Assembly: GCA_035461765.1 (NCBI GenBank) | Contig: DATHUY010000018.1 | Span: 1 to 58,056, forward strand | Length of the DNA stretch: 58,056 nucleotides | Direction: 5' to 3' | Source of the DNA: Longimicrobiales bacterium | GTDB taxonomy: Bacteria > Gemmatimonadota > Gemmatimonadetes > Longimicrobiales > RSA9 | Shown: positions 17,057 through 25,118 of the stretch, piece by piece | How the letters are laid out: each line of letters starts with the position of its first letter | Position numbering within the stretch: the stretch's first letter is position 1 | Program-made: the position numbers and the translations under genes | The notes under the pieces: model-generated | Database searches by the model: none | The model's input: only the letters and a program-made list of their open reading frames with translations | Told to the model about the DNA's origin: nothing

Positions 17057-18355
17057 GTGCAGCTCTACACCAAAATCCTGATCGGTCTCGTAGCCGGTGT
17101 CGTGGTCGGTGCGATCGCGAACTGGGCCGGGATCACGTGGTTGCAGGATCTGCTCCAGATGATCGAGCCGATCGGCACGGTGTTCATCCGGCTGATCATG
17201 ATGATCGTGATTCCGCTCGTCGTCGCAAGCCTGATCCTGGGCACGGCCTCGCTGGGCGACATCCGAAAGCTCGGCCGGCTCGGCGGCAAGACCGTCCTGA
17301 TCTACCTGTTCACGACGGCCGTCGCCGTCACGATCGGGCTGCTGCTCTCGAACGTGGTACGGCCCGGCTCGCGCATCGATCCGACGACGCGCGATACGAT
17401 CGCCGCCACCATGGCCGATGACGCCGCCGGCCGGATGACCCTCGCCGCCGAGAAGCCCAGTGTCGGCGAGACGCTCATCAACATGATCCCGACCAACCCG
17501 TTCCAGGCCGCCGCGAACGGCGAGCTGCTCCCGCTCATCATCTTCAGCATCATCTTCGGCGCCGCGGTCAGCCTGATCGCGAAGGACCGCCGTGACACGG
17601 TGCTCTCTTTCTTTAACGGCGTCAATGACGCCGTCATGGTGATGATCGACTGGATCATGAAGCTGGCGCCCTACGCCGTCTTCGCGCTGGTCGGCTCCGT
17701 CGTATCCTCTTTCGGCATCGATCTGCTCCGTTCACTGCTGATCTACGCGCTCGTGGTCGCCGGCGGCCTTCTGCTGCACGTGCTCATCACGTATATGGGC
17801 CTGGTCAGGTTCGTGGTCGGATTGAACCCGCTCGACTTCGCGCGCCGCATCGGCGAGGTGCCGCTGGTCGCGTTCTCCACGTCCAGTTCGAGCGCGACGC
17901 TGCCCGTGACGATGGAGGTCGCACAGGAGAAGCTCGGTGTGTCCCGCGAGACGTCCAGCTTCGTGCTGCCGCTCGGTGCCACGATCAACATGGATGGAAC
18001 CGCGCTCTACCAGGCCGTCGCAGTCATGTTCATCGCGCAGATCTACGGCGTACCGATGGGCGTGGGCGAGCAGCTCACGATCGTGCTCACAGCCACACTC
18101 GCCAGCATCGGTGCGGCCGGCGTGCCGAGTGCCGGCATCATCACGCTGATCCTGGTGCTCCAGTCCGTCGGCCTGGGCGCCCACGTGCAGACCGGCATCG
18201 CCCTGATCCTCGGCATCGACCGCATCCTCGATATGCTCCGCACCGCCGTCAATGTCACCGGCGACCTGACCGTGGCCGCAGTCGTGGCGAGGAGCGAGGG
18301 GGAGGTGCTGGAGCCGCATCCGGTGGATCACCCAATCGCGATTGGAGCACGCTGA
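17057..18355 (+). CDS. Dicarboxylate/amino acid:cation symporter (DAACS, GltP/DctA type)
   Basis: A 432-aa secondary transporter starting at GTG 17057 with an AGGAGG Shine-Dalgarno. It has the family's membrane helices and the two re-entrant hairpins: a serine-rich tip FSTSSSSATLPVTM and the later GVPSAG motif. The cation- and substrate-binding NMDGTALYQ of helix 7 is present. It imports acidic amino acids or C4-dicarboxylates with Na+ or H+. It is a single-gene unit with its own promoter region, ending before an inverted-repeat element. Confidence 0.93.
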   Translation: MQLYTKILIGLVAGVVVGAIANWAGITWLQDLLQMIEPIGTVFIRLIMMIVIPLVVASLILGTASLGDIRKLGRLGGKTVLIYLFTTAVAVTIGLLLSNVVRPGSRIDPTTRDTIAATMADDAAGRMTLAAEKPSVGETLINMIPTNPFQAAANGELLPLIIFSIIFGAAVSLIAKDRRDTVLSFFNGVNDAVMVMIDWIMKLAPYAVFALVGSVVSSFGIDLLRSLLIYALVVAGGLLLHVLITYMGLVRFVVGLNPLDFARRIGEVPLVAFSTSSSSATLPVTMEVAQEKLGVSRETSSFVLPLGATINMDGTALYQAVAVMFIAQIYGVPMGVGEQLTIVLTATLASIGAAGVPSAGIITLILVLQSVGLGAHVQTGIALILGIDRILDMLRTAVNVTGDLTVAAVVARSEGEVLEPHPVDHPIAIGAR

Positions 18356-18364
18356 GGACGGATC

Positions 18365-18658
18365 TTTTCACCACGGAGCACACGGAGCACACTGAGAACG
18401 GATTTGACCGGCGCGAGGGCCGTGAAGGATCGGAAAGGTGTCGCGCATTCGGAGGGCGGCGGCATTGTTCATGGGGGTGGGACGGTTCGCGGCAAAGCCG
18501 TGATCTGATCTGTTGTAACAACAAGAAGAAGCTCTGCCGCGCGCTGAATTCGGATTACGCAGGTGTTCCTGAATGATAAAGCGGGACCGCATGACATCTC
18601 TGCCATGCGGTCCCGCCTGTCATCCGTCTCCGTGTGCTCCGTGTGCTCTGTGGTAAAA
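18365..18658. repeat. Nested inverted-repeat element with CGGAGCACACGGAGCACA arms
   Basis: The left arm (about 18365-18403) has the core ACCACGGAGCACACGGAGCA. Its inverse lies at about 18622-18658, ending TGTGCTCTGTGGT. About 30 of 34 bases pair, and the pairing extends into TTTT on the left and AAAA on the right. The arms enclose about 220 nt including the lon-side terminator at 18581-18616. No gene is visible inside. It fills the 343-bp convergent gap between the symporter and the Lon gene. Confidence 0.6.
18581..18616 (-). terminator. Terminator of the Lon-like gene
   Basis: A perfect 13-bp stem, GCGGGACCGCATG (18581-18593) with CATGCGGTCCCGC (18604-18616), and a 10-nt loop. On the minus strand it is followed by TTTATCATTC. 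It lies 83 bp beyond the stop of the minus-strand Lon gene. Confidence 0.7.
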
Positions 18659-18698
18659 AAAGAGAAGCCGGCCGAGCCGGGATGCCCGCGCTACGCGG

Positions 18699-21137
18699 CT
18701 AGTCCTCCTTCTGCCGCGCCGCCCGCACCCCCCGCGCGCGACTCGTCCTCCCGGCCCCTCCGCCTGCACCGGCCTTGCCGTTGAACAGCGCGAGCTGGAT
18801 CACCTCGTCCATCCGCTCGACGAAGTGGAACACGATGTTCTCGCGCACATCGGAGGGGACGTCGCGCAGGTCGCGCTCGTTGCCGCGCGGGAGGATGACA
18901 TCGCGGATACCCGCGCGGTGGGCGGCCAGAACCTTCTCCTTCACACCACCGATCTCCAGCACCTTGCCGCGCAGGGTGACCTCGCCCGTCATGGCGATGT
19001 CGTGGCGGACCGGCCGGTTCGAGAGTGTCGATGCGATGGCGAGTGTCACCGCGATGCCGGCGGACGGGCCGTCCTTCGGGATGGCGCCGACGGGGAAGTG
19101 GACATGGATGTCGCTCTCGCGGAAGTCCTCCTCCGTGATCCGCAGCTCCTCGCCGCGGCTGCGCACGTACGAGTAGGCGGCGTTCACGGACTCGCGCATC
19201 ACCTCACCGAGCATGCCCGTGATGATGAGCCGGCCGGAGCCCGGCATGCGCAGTGCCTCGATGAACATCAGCTCGCCGCCCGCGGCGGTCCACGCCAGGC
19301 CGGTGACGACACCGACTTCCGGCGAGCTTTCCGCGGGTGTCGGCGTGTAACGCGGCAGTCCGAGGATCTCCTCGATGCGCTCCGGGTCGATAATCCAGCG
19401 CGAATCATCGCCGGACGTGCGTGCGCGGGCGCGTGTGCGCAGGAGCGTCTCGAGTGAGCGACGCAGCATGGCGACGCCGGCGTCGCGGGCGTAACCGTAG
19501 GCGAGGAACGAGAGGCCCGCTTCGTTGAACTCGATCTCATCGCCGAGGCCGTGCTCGGAGATGAGCTTGGGCAGGAGCTTCTGCCGCGCGATCTCCATCT
19601 TCTCTTCCGGCGTGTAACCGGCGATGCGGATCTCGACCATCATCTCGCGGAGATCGCGCGGGACGCGATAGAAGTCCTGCGCAACTGCGATGAACAGCAC
19701 GTCGGAAAGATCGACGGGCAGGTCGATGTAGCGATCGACGAAGCCCACGCGATTCTCCCAGTCGAGTACTTCCTCCATCGCCTCGATCGGGTCGCCCTCG
19801 ACCTTGCCGAGCCCGATCTCATCCATCTCCTGGAGCACCATCAGCGGATCGCGATGGGCGACGTCGCGCAGCGCACCGACGATCTTGCCGGGCTGCGCGC
19901 CCGCGCGCGTGCGCCGCGTGCCGATCAGCTGGGCCTCACCGCGCCCGCCCAGGTCGATGCGGGCGAGCGGGCGGCCCAGTCCGCGTGCGAGCGCGGCCAC
20001 GAGCGAAGACTTGCCGACATCGGGCGGACCGACAATGCAGGGGATCGGGCCGCGGAAATCGCCACGCAGTTTCGCGACCGCGAGATGATCGAGCAGCCGT
20101 TCCTTCTGCTCGTCCAGGCCGAGCAGCGCGTCGTTCATGGCGGTCTCGACGGCGCCCAGGTCGATCTCCGCGGGACCGGCCGTTGCCGTGTCGCGCCAGG
20201 GCAGGTGGATGAGCCAGTCCACATAGCTGCGTATCTCGCCGGCCTCCGGCCCGACGCCGCCGACGCTGCGCAGTCGTTCGACCTCGGTGCGTGCGGCTGC
20301 GGCGACACGCGCGGGCATGTCCGTGACCTCGATGCGTCGCATCGAATCGATGACTTCGCGCTCCAGCGGATCGACATCGCCGAGCTGCGACTGCATCATC
20401 TTGATGCGCTGACGCAGCTCCGCCGCGCGCTCCATGGCGGTCTGCGGTAGGGCATCCGTAGCGGGTTCCGCCGTCTGACTCTGCTCCTCGTCGGACGCGA
20501 TCTGGCGCACGCGACTGAGCTGGCTCTCGAGCTGGCAGAGCGCGTACGACAGCCGCTCCTGAACGTCCACGCGCTGGACGATCGCGTCCTTGTCCTGCAC
20601 GCTGAAGTTCGACAGTGTCGCGACCAGGTCGGTGAAGCGACCGGGATCGGCCAGGTTCATTCGCAGGATGCGCGGCACTTCACGGGGTACGCGCTCGACT
20701 TCCGATGACATGATCTCGAGCGCGTTCAGGATGCGGGCGATCAGCTCCTGTGCTGCTGCCTCATCGACGGGCTGCTGCTCGACCGGTGTCACGGTACCGA
20801 CGTAGTAGCCGTCGTGCTCACGGACTTCCGAGAGCTGGACGCGCTCGACACCCTGGAGCGTCAGCTGGACCGTGCCGCCGGGCATGTTGAGCCGATCGGA
20901 GACGCGCGCACGGACAGCGATCTTCTCGAGGTTCCTGGGGTCGACCGGCTCGTCGGGTCCGCCGTCCGCGACGGCAACCGCGACGATCAGTCCCGCTTCG
21001 GGGTGCTGGGCGAGCAGCTCGAGTGTGGTCGGGATGCCTATCTGAACGCCGATGACGCCGAGCGGATAGACTGTGGTGCTGCGCAATGGTACGATCGGCA
21101 GCGTTTCGGCTCGGGTACCTTGTCGACTAGGGCTCAT
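18699..21137 (-). CDS. Lon-family protease with degenerate AAA+ motifs
   Basis: An 812-aa LonA-shaped protein. ATG 21137 is chosen because the LAN domain begins at once (ETLPIVPLRSTTVYPLGVIG). Order: N-terminal domain 10-200, coiled region, AAA+ about 330-590, protease 600-790. The protease dyad is intact: S692 in PKDGPSAG and K735 in GGVKEK. The ATPase is not. Walker A is GPPDVGKSS (K376 kept), the Walker B acidic pair is Q436-E437, and the sensor-1 Asn is Q487. The Arg-finger position is M499 and the sensor-2 Arg is A556. Unfolding ability is therefore doubtful; it may be a regulatory or ATP-independent Lon paralogue. Single gene with its own terminator. Confidence 0.88.
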   Translation of the reverse strand: MSPSRQGTRAETLPIVPLRSTTVYPLGVIGVQIGIPTTLELLAQHPEAGLIVAVAVADGGPDEPVDPRNLEKIAVRARVSDRLNMPGGTVQLTLQGVERVQLSEVREHDGYYVGTVTPVEQQPVDEAAAQELIARILNALEIMSSEVERVPREVPRILRMNLADPGRFTDLVATLSNFSVQDKDAIVQRVDVQERLSYALCQLESQLSRVRQIASDEEQSQTAEPATDALPQTAMERAAELRQRIKMMQSQLGDVDPLEREVIDSMRRIEVTDMPARVAAAARTEVERLRSVGGVGPEAGEIRSYVDWLIHLPWRDTATAGPAEIDLGAVETAMNDALLGLDEQKERLLDHLAVAKLRGDFRGPIPCIVGPPDVGKSSLVAALARGLGRPLARIDLGGRGEAQLIGTRRTRAGAQPGKIVGALRDVAHRDPLMVLQEMDEIGLGKVEGDPIEAMEEVLDWENRVGFVDRYIDLPVDLSDVLFIAVAQDFYRVPRDLREMMVEIRIAGYTPEEKMEIARQKLLPKLISEHGLGDEIEFNEAGLSFLAYGYARDAGVAMLRRSLETLLRTRARARTSGDDSRWIIDPERIEEILGLPRYTPTPAESSPEVGVVTGLAWTAAGGELMFIEALRMPGSGRLIITGMLGEVMRESVNAAYSYVRSRGEELRITEEDFRESDIHVHFPVGAIPKDGPSAGIAVTLAIASTLSNRPVRHDIAMTGEVTLRGKVLEIGGVKEKVLAAHRAGIRDVILPRGNERDLRDVPSDVRENIVFHFVERMDEVIQLALFNGKAGAGGGAGRTSRARGVRAARQKED

Positions 21138-21278
21138 GACTCCCGATTCAGCAGGTCCGCCGTGCACGTTCCAGTGCGGCGGCCGCGTTCGTGGCAATAT
21201 CTGCTCCGCTGCCTCGCGACTGTGCGGGGGCACGGAGCACCAGGCGCGCCAGTTGGCCGCGCGGCGTCGCGCCGGGCT

Positions 21279-21689
21279 CTAGGCGCGCGATTTTTCCCGC
21301 GGTGGCCGCGACGCTTCGCGACGGGCGCGGGCGATGCTGCGGTCGAGTCTGCGGAAGAACCGGCGCAGGCGCCGCTTCGAGCCGCCGAGATCGCGCAGCG
21401 GCTTGCGTGCCTGCGCGGATGCGTCGACGCGGGTCTGCGCATTCTCGTCGAGTGTGATGCGGATCATGATGTCATGGATCGCGCCCGTCAGGGACTTCGA
21501 CGAGGCGAGGATGACGCCCTCGGTGTCATCCGCATCGTGACGCGTCCAGCGGAACAGGTCGCCACCGGTCAGCTTCATGGCGGCCTGCCACACGTCCTCG
21601 AACGGGACCGCATACGTACGGCCGCGCAGACGTCGATCCGACGCGTCGGGCGTCGTCTCGATATAGCCGCGGCGACGCTCCGGCTTCAC
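21279..21689 (-). CDS. DUF1499-family protein
   Basis: A 136-aa protein resembling DUF1499: FEDVWQAAMKL near residue 30, a DIMIRITLDEN strand and the characteristic ARKPLRDLGGSKRRLRRFF segment. No signal peptide is obvious. Its ATG overlaps the stop of the upstream SIMPL-domain gene by 3 nt (tca/cat), so the pair is translationally coupled. Function unknown; members are often envelope-associated. Confidence 0.65.
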   Translation of the reverse strand: MKPERRRGYIETTPDASDRRLRGRTYAVPFEDVWQAAMKLTGGDLFRWTRHDADDTEGVILASSKSLTGAIHDIMIRITLDENAQTRVDASAQARKPLRDLGGSKRRLRRFFRRLDRSIARARREASRPPREKSRA

Positions 21690-22414
21690 CGTGTTCCGGC
21701 GAGCTGGTAGACGACGTTCACGGTCGCCACGACAGTAAGCGTGCCCGTCTCGACGGGCGTGCTCGGCGCCATGGCCATGTCCATTTCGGCGCGGCCGGCG
21801 TACATGGGCATGGGCGGCATCGGGGGCTGGTAGCCGCCGGTGTTGATGTTGAGTGCCGTTCCCAGCCGCTCGCCGGCGGCTTCCGCCACGGCCTCCGCCT
21901 CACGGCGCGCGTTGCGCATGGCAATCGCCAGTGCTTCGAGATGTGCGGCGTGCGGGTCGCGCAGCCTGAAGCTGATGTTCGCCACGCGGTTGGCGCCGCT
22001 CGCGATGGCCGTGTCGATGATGCGACCCATCGCGGACACGGTGTCGACCGTCACCTGCACCATGTTGACAGCACGGTAGCCGGCAATCTGCGGCGGCTCA
22101 TCGCGCTGCTCGACCTGACGACGGTATTCGGGCCGCAGCTCGTAGGAGATCGTGCGGATGTTGCGGTCGGCCACACCCGCGCGCCGCAGCGCTGCCACGA
22201 GCTGTGTCATCCGCTCCGCATTGGCGTCCGCAGCCGCGCGCGCATCCTCCGCCTCGCTCTCGACGGCCAGGAGGACCACGCCTTCCTCCGGCTCGCGCTC
22301 GATCATTCCCTGTGCGCTCACCGAGATCGTCCGCGGCTGATCAGGCCGCTCCTGCGCCGCCGCCGCGCCCGGCAGCAGGACCACCAGCGCGCCCAGCACA
22401 ATTCGCTTCATCAT
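21686..22414 (-). CDS. SIMPL-domain (DUF541) periplasmic protein
   Basis: A 242-aa protein. ATG 22414 is preferred over an upstream in-frame start because GAGAGG lies 7 nt before it. The N-terminus is a signal peptide ending near PGAAAAQE. The body has the SIMPL pattern: TISVSAQGMIEREPEEGVV, then ALRRAGVADRNIRT, YRAVNMVQVTV and a C-terminal TVVATVNVVYQL strand. Periplasmic or outer-membrane location is expected. Members have been linked to oxidative stress or kinase signalling, but a role is not established. Coupled to the DUF1499 gene. Confidence 0.85.
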   Translation of the reverse strand: MMKRIVLGALVVLLPGAAAAQERPDQPRTISVSAQGMIEREPEEGVVLLAVESEAEDARAAADANAERMTQLVAALRRAGVADRNIRTISYELRPEYRRQVEQRDEPPQIAGYRAVNMVQVTVDTVSAMGRIIDTAIASGANRVANISFRLRDPHAAHLEALAIAMRNARREAEAVAEAAGERLGTALNINTGGYQPPMPPMPMYAGRAEMDMAMAPSTPVETGTLTVVATVNVVYQLAGTR

Positions 22415-22525
22415 GGGTCTACCTCTCATCACATTTCATGGTCAGCCAACCTACGCAACGCAACCGCGCGCCGCGAGATCCCTGCCCGGCGATGCTCCAG
22501 ATCAGCCGGAAAGCAGCCAGCTGCG

Positions 22526-22553
22526 TTGACCCGGGCTCGGGAATTGCTATCTT
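22526..22553 (+). promoter_or_regulatory. Candidate sigma-70 promoter for the nucleotidyltransferase gene
   Basis: TTGACC (22526-22531), a 16-nt spacer and TATCTT (22548-22553) in the 297-bp divergent gap. The predicted start of transcription leaves a leader of about 150 nt before GTG 22712. Confidence 0.5.
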
Positions 22554-22711
22554 CGCCGCGCCCCTGCCCGGAGTGCGGTACGCTCTCCTATACCCAGGCC
22601 GGGCGCCGCGTTCCCGTGTTCCATGGGCCGCCGCGCTCGCTGGTGGACGGGCAGGGATCATCCCATCTTCACCGCGGCACCCGATCCGCTGCACAGAACC
22701 AGGACAGGAAC

Positions 22712-23704
22712 GTGAAAGTCATCATACCGCTGGCAGGCAAAGGGACCCGTCTCAGGCCCCACACCTACACCACGCCGAAGCCGCTGCTGCACGTGGGCGG
22801 CCGCCCGGTCATGAGCTACATCCTCGACGACCTTCGCGAGCTGGGCGTGGATGAGGCCGTGTTCATCACCGGCTACCTCAGGGAGAAGATCGAGGAATAC
22901 ATCGGTCGCGAGTACAGTGACTTCACGGCACACTTCGTCGAGCAGCCCGTGCAGAACGGGACGGCAGGGGCGGTCCAGCTGGCGGAGGAGTTCGTCGATT
23001 CCGATGTGCTGATCATCTTCGTGGACACACTCTTCGACGCGGATCTCTCGCTCGTGAAGCGCCTGCCGGAGGAGTACGCGGGTGTGATCTGGGCCAAGGA
23101 GGTGGAGGACTATCAGCGGTTCGGCGTCATCGTGAAGGATGCGGATGGCAACATGAAGCGCATCGTCGAGAAGCCGACGGATCCCATCTCGAAGCTCGCG
23201 AACATCGGACTCTATTACATTCGCGACTGGAAGCTCCTGTTCAAGGGTATTCGCGCGACGATGGAAGGACCGAAGGGTAAGTCCGGTGAGTACTACCTGA
23301 CGGACGCGTTCCAGTACATGATCGACCACGGCGCGAAGATCCGCGTGGAAGAGGTGACCGGGTGGTACGACTGCGGCCAGCTCGAGACGCTGATAGACAC
23401 GAACCGCTACCTGCTGGAGAACGGGCGGGGGCGCATGCCGGACGGCGACCGCGACACGCGCATTACGCAGCCGGTCCGCATCGAGGAAGGTGTCACGGTG
23501 GAGAACTGCGAGATCGGGCCGAACGTGACGGTCGAGACGGGCAGTGTGCTGCGCAACGCGAAGCTGCGCGACACGGTCGTCGGTGAGTCCGTGACGATCG
23601 AGGACGCCGAGCTGCACGACTCCATGATTGGGGACAATGCCGTGGTGCGCGGGGTCAGGGGGGCGGTTTCGATCGGGAACGAGTCCCGGGTGGACGGCTC
23701 CTGA
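22712..23704 (+). CDS. Sugar-phosphate nucleotidyltransferase with left-handed helix tail
   Basis: A 330-aa enzyme from GTG 22712 with an AGGA Shine-Dalgarno. The nucleotide-binding signature IIPLAGKGTRLRPHTYTTPK is intact, followed by KPLLHVGGRPVM and a metal-binding VDT segment. GEYYLTDAFQYMI and GWYDCGQLET are typical of glucose-1-phosphate thymidylyl/uridylyltransferases. From about residue 255 the isoleucine/valine-rich repeats suggest a left-handed beta-helix. It makes an activated sugar for polysaccharide or glycan synthesis; the exact sugar and base are not determinable. Its stop lies in the inverted repeat 23702-23863. Confidence 0.85.
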   Translation: MKVIIPLAGKGTRLRPHTYTTPKPLLHVGGRPVMSYILDDLRELGVDEAVFITGYLREKIEEYIGREYSDFTAHFVEQPVQNGTAGAVQLAEEFVDSDVLIIFVDTLFDADLSLVKRLPEEYAGVIWAKEVEDYQRFGVIVKDADGNMKRIVEKPTDPISKLANIGLYYIRDWKLLFKGIRATMEGPKGKSGEYYLTDAFQYMIDHGAKIRVEEVTGWYDCGQLETLIDTNRYLLENGRGRMPDGDRDTRITQPVRIEEGVTVENCEIGPNVTVETGSVLRNAKLRDTVVGESVTIEDAELHDSMIGDNAVVRGVRGAVSIGNESRVDGS

Positions 23705-23863
23705 TCCACCGGACCCGGCTTCACTTTGCGGTTACGGGCGTTTCACGCATGGCGATGTCCCAGCCTGACTCGAGCGTGGCGCTGCTGTGCGGGCTGTTGA
23801 GCGGGGCAACGCCCATGGCTGGATGGCGCGTAACCGCAAAGTGAAGCCGGGTCCGGTGAATCA
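23702..23863. repeat. Long inverted repeat whose arms contain the stop codons of two convergent genes
   Basis: The left arm (23702-23736) and right arm (23829-23863) are inverted copies with 34 of 35 bases matching (core CCGGACCCGGCTTCACTTTG). They enclose 92 nt. The left arm starts with the TGA of the nucleotidyltransferase gene. The right arm ends with the TGA, on the minus strand, of the M20 peptidase gene. It could form a bidirectional terminator or be a miniature mobile element; no T-run follows either arm. Confidence 0.75.
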
Positions 23864-25036
23864 GGCCAGGCCCGCGGTTTCCAGCACGACTCTCAACGCG
23901 CGTTCCAGTCCGGCCGGCCCGCCGCGGTTGTCATACCATTCCCGCAGCGTGTGCGTACCGCCCGCCTCGCCGCCCGCCCCGATGGCGATCGCTGGTATTC
24001 CCGCCGCCATTGGTACATTGGCGTCAGTGCTCGAGCTCGCCAGATGCGGCGTCAGGCCGATGTCCCGCGTGGCCGCCATGGCTGACTGAACGAGCGGGTC
24101 CGATTCGGGCGTACGGCCGGCCGGGCGATCGCCCACCACCAGCACCTGCACCTCCAGCTCGCGCGTCCGCGCCTCGGCGCGGCGCGCCCGTTCGATCTGA
24201 TCGCGCACCGACATCTCCAGCTCCTGTAGCGGGAGGACCGCCTCACTGCGCAGGTCCACCTCGAACCAGGCCTCCCCCGGAATCGCGTTGATGCTCGTGC
24301 CACCGCCAATCCGGCCGACACTCAAGGTGGTCCGAGGCGCGGAGGGCAGCCGGATCGCTGTCAGTCCGGCGATCGCGCGGCCGGCCGCATGGATGGCATT
24401 GGGCGCGCCCCAGTCCGACCACGAGTGGCCGCCGGGTCCGCGGAACGTGACGCGCAAGCGCCGCGAGCCGACACCCGCTGTGATCACGCGTCCAGCGCCG
24501 GCACCGTCCAGAGCAATGAATGCAGCCGTTCGCTCGGTGTGGTGCGCGAAGTAGTGTTTCACGCCGCGCAGGTCACCGGCGCCCTCTTCACCGACCGTCG
24601 CGAGGATTGCGACCGGCCGGAGTGTGGGCCAGCCGGCGGCGTGCAGGCCGCGCGCCAGCGCCAGCAGGCCGGCGAGACCGCGCGAGTTGTCGGAGATACC
24701 CGGCCCCGTGAACCGGTCGCCGTCACGGCGCACATCGAGAGGGGTGTCCGCGCTGAACACGGTATCGAGATGGGCCGCGATCACGAGCCGCGTCGCGTGC
24801 ACGTCCGCAGACGGCGTCGTTGCATGGACGTTGCCTGCGGCATCCGTCACCGGTGCGAGACCCAGCTCGTGCAGCCGGTCCGCAAACCAGCGGCCGCGCG
24901 CACCCTCACTGCCGCTCGGCGCGGCGATCCGCGTCGCGTCGCACATGTGCCGGAGTGTCAGCTCATCGGTCTCGATGATCCGCTCACGCGCGGTCTCGAA
25001 CGCGCTGGAGGCTGACACGACTGTGGATTCTGCCAT
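23861..25036 (-). CDS. M20-family metallopeptidase/deacylase
   Basis: A 391-aa protein from ATG 25036. M20 hallmarks in order: VIAAHLDTVFS (first His and Asp), GPGISDNSRGLAG (bridging Asp), ATVGEEGAGDL (catalytic and metal Glu) and a dimerisation domain beginning FRGPGGHSW. GGTHTL near the end carries the last metal His. Closest in look to PepT/DapE-like peptidases that cleave small peptides or N-acyl amino acids. Divergent from the DRE-TIM enzyme gene across an 82-bp promoter region. Confidence 0.88.
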   Translation of the reverse strand: MAESTVVSASSAFETARERIIETDELTLRHMCDATRIAAPSGSEGARGRWFADRLHELGLAPVTDAAGNVHATTPSADVHATRLVIAAHLDTVFSADTPLDVRRDGDRFTGPGISDNSRGLAGLLALARGLHAAGWPTLRPVAILATVGEEGAGDLRGVKHYFAHHTERTAAFIALDGAGAGRVITAGVGSRRLRVTFRGPGGHSWSDWGAPNAIHAAGRAIAGLTAIRLPSAPRTTLSVGRIGGGTSINAIPGEAWFEVDLRSEAVLPLQELEMSVRDQIERARRAEARTRELEVQVLVVGDRPAGRTPESDPLVQSAMAATRDIGLTPHLASSSTDANVPMAAGIPAIAIGAGGEAGGTHTLREWYDNRGGPAGLERALRVVLETAGLA

Positions 25037-25058
25037 GCTGCTCCGGATCGGGTACCGT

Positions 25059-25088
25059 TTGACAACGTCGCGGAACGGGGACCATTTT
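25059..25088 (+). promoter_or_regulatory. Candidate promoter for the DRE-TIM enzyme/EVE operon
   Basis: TTGACA (25059-25064), an 18-nt spacer and CATTTT (25083-25088) in the 82-bp divergent gap, about 30 nt before ATG 25119. Confidence 0.45.
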
Positions 25089-25118
25089 GCGACATCACGT
25101 CCATTCAGGCGAGGCCCC

